DNA of 18,238 bases, from assembly GCA_000405605.1 (NCBI GenBank), contig ASPA01000042.1:1-18238 (forward strand), in the 5' to 3' direction. Below are positions 9,022 through 14,206 of the stretch, in pieces. The position numbers and the translations under genes were made by a program. The notes beneath the pieces are model-generated. The model made no database searches and had not been told where the DNA came from. It worked only from the letters and a program-made list of their open reading frames with translations. The DNA is from Atribacteria bacterium SCGC AAA255-G05 (GTDB lineage Bacteria > Atribacterota > Phoenicimicrobiia > Phoenicimicrobiales > Phoenicimicrobiaceae). Positions within the stretch are counted from its first letter, which is position 1. Each line of letters starts with the position of its first letter.

Positions 9022-9195
9022 ATGCAAATACAAAAGAAAAGAATTAAAAAAGAGGATGGCCGTTATCTAATCTATTATACATTTATTAATGAAACAAAAG
9101 AAGAAAAGGAGGGCAGGGATGTTAGAACTAAGATGGAATCCCATCCTGAAGCAATGGATAATAATAGCCACTCATCGACAGAACAGGACCTATAA
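9022..9195 (+). CDS. Small protein of unknown function upstream of and overlapping galT
   Basis: This is a 57-codon frame with a strong Shine-Dalgarno AAGGAAGGA (9006-9014) seven bases before its ATG. It opens MQIQKKRIKKEDGRYLIYYT and continues charged (INETKEEKEGRDV). I do not recognise a function. The first ~33 residues lie in otherwise empty sequence and look protein-like (basic start, then DGRYLIYYTF). The last ~24 codons overlap the start of galT in another frame and are of biased, shadow-like composition (NNSHSSTEQ). Its frame runs through the galT ribosome-binding site and stops at 9195, so translation could couple to or interfere with galT initiation. It could be a genuine small protein with a read-through tail, a leader peptide, or a remnant whose stop was lost. 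Confidence 0.5.
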   Translation: MQIQKKRIKKEDGRYLIYYTFINETKEEKEGRDVRTKMESHPEAMDNNSHSSTEQDL

Positions 9196-10108
9196 ACCTC
9201 CGAAGGATTATTGCCCCCTCTGTCCTACAAAAAAGGGAGGCTTGTCTACGGAAGTACCGGCCGAAGATTATGATATAGTAGTTTTTGAAAATAAATTTCC
9301 TTCTTTGCAACAAGACTCACCAGAAGTAACCGAGAAAGATTCTAAATTTTTTAAACATGGTAAAGCTCAGGGAATTTGCGAGGTGGTTCTATTTACTTCT
9401 GATCATGATGGCATTATGTCAGAGAAACCCTTAAGCCGTTATATTAAGCTGGTAAAGGTATGGAGAGACCGCTATCGGGAATTAGGGGATAAAGATTATA
9501 TCGATTATGTCTTCATTTTTGAAAACAAAGGAGAAGAAGTAGGGGTGACTCTTCATCATCCTCATGGCCAGATATATGCCTATCCTTTTATCCCGCCCGT
9601 TATCGAACAGGAGCTAAATTCCAGTAAAGAGTATTTTAAAAAAGAGGGGGAATGTCTCTTCTGTAAGACCTTAAAAGAAGAAAAAGAAGATGGCAGGCGA
9701 ATTATTATTAGCAATGATTCTTTTACTGCATTAGTCCCTTTTTCTGCTTCTTATACTTATGAAGTCCATATTTATGCTAATAAACATCTTTCTTCGTTTA
9801 ATGATTTTTCCGAAAAAGAAGAAATTGATTTAGCAGCAATTTTCAAAACAATATTAATGAAATTTGATAGCCTTTTTGGATTTGTCTTTCCATATATTAT
9901 GGCAATTCATCAGCAAGCAACTAATGGGACAGGTAAAGAATATTCCCATTTTCACATTGAATTTTATCCCCCTTATCGTACCAAAGATAAACTTAAATAT
10001 TTAGCCGGGAGTGAAATAGGGGCTGGTACTTTTATTAATAATTGCTTACCTGAAGAAAAGGCTCAAGAACTAAGGGATACTCCACCTGAAGGAATAGTTT
10101 GTTATTAA
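9119..10108 (+). CDS. galT: Galactose-1-phosphate uridylyltransferase
   Basis: This 329-residue Leloir enzyme exchanges UMP between UDP-glucose and galactose 1-phosphate. The active site is in TLHHPHGQIYAYPF: His147-Pro148-His149, where the second His is the uridylylated nucleophile of the GalT branch of HIT proteins. A zinc-type pair, Cys32-Cys35 (CPLC), and a second CxxC at 179-182 (CLFC) are visible. The C-terminal lobe has AIHQQATNGTGKEYSHFHIE. An in-frame ATG exists ten codons earlier (9089), but GGAGGG (9108-9113) sits just before the ATG at 9119 and MLELRWNPILKQWIIIA is the family-typical start, so I use 9119. galK follows 86 bases on. UDP-galactose 4-epimerase (galE), needed to close the cycle, is not in the window. 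Confidence 0.95.
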   Translation: MLELRWNPILKQWIIIATHRQNRTYKPPKDYCPLCPTKKGGLSTEVPAEDYDIVVFENKFPSLQQDSPEVTEKDSKFFKHGKAQGICEVVLFTSDHDGIMSEKPLSRYIKLVKVWRDRYRELGDKDYIDYVFIFENKGEEVGVTLHHPHGQIYAYPFIPPVIEQELNSSKEYFKKEGECLFCKTLKEEKEDGRRIIISNDSFTALVPFSASYTYEVHIYANKHLSSFNDFSEKEEIDLAAIFKTILMKFDSLFGFVFPYIMAIHQQATNGTGKEYSHFHIEFYPPYRTKDKLKYLAGSEIGAGTFINNCLPEEKAQELRDTPPEGIVCY

Positions 10109-10194
10109 AGGTTTCCGCATTAAAATAAAATTGACTGGAAGATTAATTATAGACATAATTGGATATAAAGTAAGAAGATGAAGAGGAGATTTCA

Positions 10195-11370
10195 GTGCAA
10201 GATTTGAATAAACTCTGGAAGATATTTAATGAAAAATTCACTGATACTGGTTTGGTTAAAGGAGCCTTTTCTGCCCCCGGCAGAGTTAACCTAATTGGTG
10301 AACATACTGACTATAATGAGGGATTTGTCCTCCCAATAGCTATCAGAAAAAAGATAATTATGCTGGGCCAATTAAGAAACGATCGGCTGGTTCAAGTTTT
10401 TGATCTGGTTTATAAGACTAAAATCAAATTTTCTTTAGATGCTCTAACTCCCCTTAAAAAAGATACCTGGGTGAATTATTTGATGGGCGTGGTGGATGAA
10501 ATACAAAAAGCAGGATATCCTTTGCAAGGAGCAAATCTTATCTTTACCAGTAATATTCCTCAAAGAGTGGGTTTGAGTTCTTCTGCCGCCTTAGAGGTGG
10601 TTACTGCCTTAACTATGGCAAAATTAAATTTATTAGAAATTAAACCGGTAGAAATGGCTCATCTCTGTCGGAGAGCAGAAAATAATTTTGTAGGTGTAGC
10701 CTGTGGTATTATGGACCAATATGTTTCCTGTTTGGGTCAAAAAAATTATGCTCTTTTTATTGATTGTAGATCTAATGATTATGATTTAATCCCCTTTAAA
10801 GACCACAATTATCAAATAGTAATTTGTAATTCCAAAGTTCAAAGAGGGTTGGTTAATTCTGAGTATAATATAAGAAGAGAAGAATGCAAAATGGCTACCG
10901 AATTTTTTAAGCATAAATTAAACCGCGAGATACGAGCTTTAAGAGATATTACCATAGATGAATATAAAAAATATCAGGCGCAATTACCGGAAGTTACTGC
11001 CCGTAGAGCCAGGCATGTAATTTCAGAAAATTATAGGGTTCAAACTGGGGTACAGGCTTTAAGGATGGGAAATTATTCTGCTTTTGGTCAACTGATGATA
11101 GAATCACACCAAAGCCTTAAGGATGATTATGAAGTAAGTTGTATTGAATTGGACCTCCTGGTTAATTTGGCCTTAAAACAAGAGGGAGTTTTGGGAGCCA
11201 GAATGACTGGTGCCGGATTTGGTGGTTGTACTGTAAACTTAATAGAAAAAAATTATCTTGATGCTTTTAAGAAGAAGATTAAGAATGAATATAAAAAAAT
11301 TACCGGTATCATTCCGGATATATATTTAACTCCACCTGCTGAGGGAGCCAAAGTTTTGGAGTTAAGGTGA
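10195..11370 (+). CDS. galK: Galactokinase
   Basis: This 391-residue GHMP-superfamily kinase makes galactose 1-phosphate from alpha-D-galactose and ATP; the length is normal. The galactokinase signature GRVNLIGEHTDYNEG starts at Gly29 (Arg30 and Asp39 in the sugar/transition-state site). The ATP loop GLSSSAA starts near residue 126, the catalytic base is Asp174 in GIMDQYVSCLG, and motif 3 is GARMTGAGFGGCTVNL near the C-terminus. The start is GTG, with AGAGGAGAT (10182-10190) ahead of it. It works directly before galT in the pathway. No galactose mutarotase gene is seen, although beta-galactosidase would release the beta anomer. Confidence 0.96.
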   Translation: MQDLNKLWKIFNEKFTDTGLVKGAFSAPGRVNLIGEHTDYNEGFVLPIAIRKKIIMLGQLRNDRLVQVFDLVYKTKIKFSLDALTPLKKDTWVNYLMGVVDEIQKAGYPLQGANLIFTSNIPQRVGLSSSAALEVVTALTMAKLNLLEIKPVEMAHLCRRAENNFVGVACGIMDQYVSCLGQKNYALFIDCRSNDYDLIPFKDHNYQIVICNSKVQRGLVNSEYNIRREECKMATEFFKHKLNREIRALRDITIDEYKKYQAQLPEVTARRARHVISENYRVQTGVQALRMGNYSAFGQLMIESHQSLKDDYEVSCIELDLLVNLALKQEGVLGARMTGAGFGGCTVNLIEKNYLDAFKKKIKNEYKKITGIIPDIYLTPPAEGAKVLELR

Positions 11371-11523
11371 TAAAAGATAGAAGAATTGATAGTATAAGGG
11401 TGAGAAGATAGCTTGATTGGTCACCATGTAACTTTAAAAGGTTTTATTTATTATTTAATTTAAAAATATGCTATTATATTTTACATAAAACAAATAACGA
11501 GGAAATAACTGGAGGTGTTAAGG

Positions 11524-11712
11524 TTGGTAAAATATATCATGGCTCTGGATCAGGGGACTACCGGTTCCCGGGCGATAATCTTTAATCACAGTGGAACTAT
11601 AGTTAGTACTGCCAGTAAAGAATTTAAACAAATCTATCCTAAGCCGGGCTGGGTAGAACATAACCCCACAGAAATTTGGTCATCCCAGGTAGAAGTGGCA
11701 AAAGCTTTATAA
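11524..11712 (+). pseudogene. glpK: Glycerol kinase, 5' fragment cut by the inverted-repeat junction
   Basis: The frame encodes a classic FGGY glycerol kinase N-terminus (YIMALDQGTTGSRAIIFN, then PKPGWVEHNPTEIWSSQVEV), but only about 62 of the ~500 residues expected. The glpK-like sequence runs up to 11700. From 11701 the bases belong to the right copy of the 80-bp inverted repeat, which supplies Lys-Ala-Leu and a stop. The likely start is TTG at 11524, eight bases after GGAGG (11511-11515); an in-frame GTG at 11515 lies inside that ribosome-binding site. As it stands it cannot make an active enzyme: most of the fold is missing. Its strong ribosome-binding site and clean codons suggest it is intact in the native genome and was cut recently or by a sequence chimera. 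Confidence 0.9.
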
Positions 11713-11780
11713 GTGTCAATATATTTTAGAGGGGATTTTCAAACTTTTATTAAAGGATGAATTGAAATAGTAATTTATTT
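11701..11780 (-). repeat. Right copy of the exact 80-bp inverted repeat
   Basis: It is identical to the reverse complement of bases 1-80, all 80 positions. Its left edge (11701) coincides with the point where glpK breaks off. On the - strand it carries TTGACA (11719-11714), but at -10 spacing the sequence beyond the edge is glpK and shows no -10 box, so this promoter copy is disrupted. Beyond 11780 lie a hairpin and the 3' end of the DUF4438 gene. Confidence 0.97.
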
Positions 11781-11795
11781 GGGTGGAATTTATTA

Positions 11796-11825
11796 ATTAG
11801 GGGTTTGATAAATCAAACCCCTAAT
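11796..11825 (-). terminator. Perfect 14-bp hairpin downstream of the DUF4438 gene
   Basis: ATTAGGGGTTTGAT pairs perfectly with ATCAAACCCCTAAT across two bases. It lies 18 bases past the stop of the - strand DUF4438 gene, where a terminator is expected, but the following - strand sequence (TAATAAATTCC) is not a clean T-run. The outer TAGGGG...CCCCTA arms match the palindromic repeats at 13815-13996, so it may be a member of that dispersed hairpin family serving as a terminator. Confidence 0.65.
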
Positions 11826-11842
11826 GATTGCTCTAACTCAAA

Positions 11843-12733
11843 TTATTGTTTTCTTTTCGTGCCGATATTCAAATAATTAGCAATATTAGCATCAGTATCT
11901 ATGTTAAATTTAATCTTACTGGTTATTGAAGTTAGGAGAGTGGCTACTCCAGGACCGTGTCCGGCAATAACACAATCACTATGAACCACGATTCCTACGG
12001 AGACCGCTCCTTCTCTATAGCTTCTTCCATAACTATTGTCGGCATCACTAATCGCCACAATATCTCCAAACCTAATCTGATCCAATTTATATTTTTCTAC
12101 CATCTTCTTATCGGCAGTGGTAATATCGTAATCACCGCTGGCCACACTGGCAGAACCCAGCCCGGAGCCCATCATTTTAGCTGGAATCTCACAGGTAACC
12201 GGCACACCAATGGTACCGTCGCCCATCTCTTTGATATTCATCTTTTCTAATAAAGAAGGGTCTAAATTAAAAACTTTTATCTCGGGATAGTCTAATAATT
12301 TTAAACCTTGTCCATAAGCTTTGACCAAAATCTTATCCCCGATGCAAAGTTTCTCCAAGGTTTCCTGGTCAAAATCGATTAATACATGTTCGATTCCTCC
12401 GTGATGACCGGTTATTACTCCTAATGCCCCCTTGGCCTCTCCGCTTACTACCCGTGCTTGATTTCCCATGCAGGCCAATATATTATAAGCACAATTAGGT
12501 CCCTCATCTCTTTTTTCTTCATTTACTACTGTGGAAACTCCGGGTTCCACGTGGTCGGCTTCCCAACCGAAAGCTTTATCTCCAACTTTAATATTATAAG
12601 TTATCCCTCCAACTCCAGGCACTACTACCGGCTTGCCGTCATAAGTAATTCTGTAGGGTCCTTTCTTTACCGGATAACTTACTCTCCCTTGAACAGAAAT
12701 CATCACTAACCTGTCTTTGTTTGTTCTTAACAT
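11843..12733 (-). CDS. DUF4438 domain protein, function unknown
   Basis: This 296-residue soluble protein has no signal peptide or membrane helix. I recognise it as DUF4438, a family known from Thermotogae and other anaerobes. Glycine-rich blocks run through it: VVPGVGGITYNIKVGDKAFG, NCAYNILACMGNQARVVSG, ALGVITGHHGGIEHVLIDF, and a C-terminal IVVHSDCVIAGHGPGV. Several His, Asp and Cys residues in these blocks look like a conserved catalytic or metal site; that is inference only. The ATG at 12733 has AAAGGCGGA upstream on the - strand. It follows the EamA transporter by 74 bases on the same strand, so the two may be co-transcribed and handle a related metabolite. If the right half is flipped to undo the junction at 11701, this gene lies directly upstream of lacI. 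Confidence 0.8.
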   Translation of the reverse strand: MLRTNKDRLVMISVQGRVSYPVKKGPYRITYDGKPVVVPGVGGITYNIKVGDKAFGWEADHVEPGVSTVVNEEKRDEGPNCAYNILACMGNQARVVSGEAKGALGVITGHHGGIEHVLIDFDQETLEKLCIGDKILVKAYGQGLKLLDYPEIKVFNLDPSLLEKMNIKEMGDGTIGVPVTCEIPAKMMGSGLGSASVASGDYDITTADKKMVEKYKLDQIRFGDIVAISDADNSYGRSYREGAVSVGIVVHSDCVIAGHGPGVATLLTSITSKIKFNIDTDANIANYLNIGTKRKQ

Positions 12734-12807
12734 AAATTTTTCCGCCTTTCTTTGAAATTTATTTTTTATTTTTATCTAAAAACCATCCAAATTATTTCTA
12801 TTTTAAT

Positions 12808-13719
12808 TTAATTTTTTAGAATAGTTTTTTCTCTATGTTCACTTTTAATTCTCGATAATCCAAATATTCCCAGTATTATTATGCCAAATCCGGCTAACTG
12901 ATAAAAGTTTGGAACTTCTTTTAATATAAACCAGGCTAACGCAATGGAAAAAGTCGGGTACACCGAAACCAGGGTGGTGGCTTTAGATAAATTTAATCTT
13001 TTGATAGCTTCATACCAGATAGAATAGTGTAGAGCAAATCCGATAATTCCCTGGAATAATAATATCAACAAAACTCCCTTAACTCCCAATTTATTATACT
13101 GGTTCATTCCCTTTACACTGCTAAGGATAAATAGAAATATCCCTCCGTATAAGGTTCTTGCTGTAGCTATTATCATCGGCGTAATCTCTTTATGGGCAGT
13201 CATCAATCTCTTGCTGAAAAAATGAGCTATCTGCCAGCAAAGGGGAGTTAATAAGACCAGTAAGTCTCCCCAATTTAAACTAAATTTTGCCCTGGATACT
13301 ACTACCACAGTCCCTAACATAATTACAAAAGTAAAAAACATCTGCCTTAAAGTAATTTTCTCATTTAATAATATATAGCCGATAAAGATGGCATATAAAG
13401 GTTCTATTACTAATAAAATAGAGGAGTTAATCCCGCTGGTGAGAGTGACCCCAAAGAAAAAACAGATATTAGAAAGAGTGATGCCAAAAAAACCGATTAG
13501 TAAAAAGTGAAAAAAATATCTTTTATCAAATAATATTTTCCAGTTCCCTTTAAGGACAGCTAATACAAAAAGAAAGATACCGGCTATTAGGCTGCTGAAG
13601 GTAGCGAAGAACAGAGGATTTATTAATCCTGTGCCATATTTAATAATAATAGGCAGAGCCCCGGCTATAAAAATAGTGATAATTACAAATATTATTCCTT
13701 CTTTTTCTTTCTTTTCCAA
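12808..13719 (-). CDS. EamA/DMT-family transporter
   Basis: This 303-residue protein is nearly all hydrophobic, with about ten transmembrane helices in two EamA repeats (~8-140 and ~150-292). Landmarks are GINSSILLVIEPLYAIFIGY (end of repeat 1) and RLNLSKATTLVSVYPTFSIA with AWFILKE (end of repeat 2), the pattern of drug/metabolite exporters of the RhaT/YdcZ type. The start is TTG (13719-13717) with GGAG eight bases before it on the - strand; there is no ATG nearby. The substrate cannot be told. Its DUF4438 neighbour on the same strand offers no clear hint. Confidence 0.88.
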   Translation of the reverse strand: MEKKEKEGIIFVIITIFIAGALPIIIKYGTGLINPLFFATFSSLIAGIFLFVLAVLKGNWKILFDKRYFFHFLLIGFFGITLSNICFFFGVTLTSGINSSILLVIEPLYAIFIGYILLNEKITLRQMFFTFVIMLGTVVVVSRAKFSLNWGDLLVLLTPLCWQIAHFFSKRLMTAHKEITPMIIATARTLYGGIFLFILSSVKGMNQYNKLGVKGVLLILLFQGIIGFALHYSIWYEAIKRLNLSKATTLVSVYPTFSIALAWFILKEVPNFYQLAGFGIIILGIFGLSRIKSEHREKTILKN

Positions 13720-13814
13720 TATGTTTACTCCAATTAAATTAGTGAATAGTGTTAAAACAGGTTTGCAGTTTACAGTATATTATGTTTTATATTATTGCTA
13801 CGAATCTGATGTAG

Positions 13815-13834
13815 GGGGCGGATTCATCCGCCCC
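13815..13834. repeat. Palindromic hairpin A (GGGGCGGAT / ATCCGCCCC)
   Basis: A 9-bp perfect stem with a 2-base centre, preceded by GTAG. It belongs with hairpins B and D, which share the outer (TA)GGG...CCC(CTA) arms but have different inner stem sequences that still pair. Confidence 0.8.
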
Positions 13835-13858
13835 GGGTTTTAGGCACCTTCTTTTAGC

Positions 13859-13878
13859 GGGTTCGATGAATCGAACCC
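13859..13878. repeat. Palindromic hairpin B (GGGTTCGAT / ATCGAACCC)
   Basis: A 9-bp perfect stem with a GA centre, followed by CCTAC. The left outer arm reads TAGCGGG where the family pattern would give TAGGGG, a single mismatch that looks like decay. The interior (TTCGAT) differs from hairpin A (CGGAT) yet pairs perfectly. Confidence 0.8.
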
Positions 13879-13893
13879 CTACTTTAATTCAAA

Positions 13894-13954
13894 GACAGAC
13901 AGGCCTGTTCCCTGTTTTCACAGGGACAAGCTCTGTTAAAACGGGGAGTCTGTC
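13894..13954. repeat. Fold-back element bounded by GACAGAC / GTCTGTC
   Basis: The ends are inverted repeats: GACAGAC (13894-13900) and GTCTGTC (13948-13954). Inside are a perfect 10-bp palindrome ACAGGCCTGT (13899-13908) and a second stem, TCCCTGT (13909-13915) with ACAGGGA (13920-13926) around a TTTC loop. The whole could fold as a branched hairpin. It has no coding capacity; it may be a miniature mobile element or a transcribed structured repeat. Confidence 0.6.
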
Positions 13955-13977
13955 CTACGTTTTTACATAGATCATTA

Positions 13978-13996
13978 GGGCGTATGCAATACGCCC
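13978..13996. repeat. Palindromic hairpin D (GGGCGTAT / ATACGCCC)
   Basis: An 8-bp perfect stem with a GCA centre, flanked by TTA on the left and CCTAC on the right. It has the same outer-arm pattern as hairpins A and B with a third interior sequence. Confidence 0.8.
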
Positions 13997-14041
13997 CTAC
14001 TTCTGGCTTCCGAATACTGGCTTCTTTTTTCTTCTTTCTTC

Positions 14042-14083
14042 ACTATATACTACATACTATATACTTGATACTATATAGTTAAT
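14042..14083 (+). repeat. Three 14-bp tandem repeats
   Basis: Copies start at 14042, 14056 and 14070: ACTATATACTACAT, ACTATATACTTGAT and ACTATATAGTTAAT. Eight leading bases are identical in all three; the tails vary. A CTGGCTTC direct repeat just upstream (14003, 14017) also has a 14-base period. It is AT-rich and lies just upstream of the nfeD promoter region. Confidence 0.85.
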
Positions 14084-14108
14084 ATATTCTACACTAATTC
14101 TGAAATTC

Positions 14109-14137
14109 CTGCTATTTTATAAAAATTATGTTATAAT
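14109..14137 (+). promoter_or_regulatory. Possible promoter of the nfeD-slipin operon
   Basis: A perfect -10 box TATAAT is at 14132-14137. At 17-base spacing the -35 region reads CTGCTA, only three of six consensus bases, so the call rests on the -10 box and on its position 69 bases before the nfeD start codon. Confidence 0.4.
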
Positions 14138-14206
14138 TATTCTAAAGATAAGAATTTTTTCTTTTTCGTTCTAACTTTCTCCCAACAGGGGAAAGGAGAG
14201 ATAAAT

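Larger units (their letters stand above)
13720..14206. other. Repeat-rich divergent intergenic region
   Basis: These 487 bases, between the - strand EamA gene and the + strand nfeD gene, hold no credible protein gene; a 70-codon + strand frame here (13631-13843) mostly overlaps the transporter antisense. From left to right it holds the transporter's ribosome-binding site, hairpin A, hairpin B, a 61-base fold-back element, hairpin D, a CTGGCTTC direct repeat (14003 and 14017), a T/C-rich stretch, a 14-bp tandem repeat, and a possible nfeD promoter. It looks like a landing ground for small dispersed non-coding repeats. Confidence 0.8.

Noticed and set aside
9089..9118. Ten-codon upstream start for galT (ATG at 9089)
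   Set aside because: It has no well-placed ribosome-binding site, whereas GGAGGG precedes 9119 and the family-like sequence begins there.
11515..11523. GTG at 11515 as the glpK start
   Set aside because: It overlaps the GGAGG ribosome-binding site; TTG at 11524 is at the right distance and matches the usual N-terminus.
1..11780. Composite transposon or phase-variable invertible segment bounded by the 80-bp repeats
   Set aside because: No transposase, integrase or invertase is visible, and flipping the segment would not create a working gene or promoter at either edge. A single junction event or chimera explains the data better, although recombination between the repeats is not excluded.
13815..13996. 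CRISPR array
   Set aside because: The repeats are palindromes of differing sequence at irregular spacing, with no constant direct repeat and spacer pattern and no cas genes.
14170..14200. Hairpin sequestering the nfeD ribosome-binding site (CTTTCTCCC against GGGGAAAG)
   Set aside because: The pairing needs a bulge and the stem is short; too weak to call a regulatory switch.
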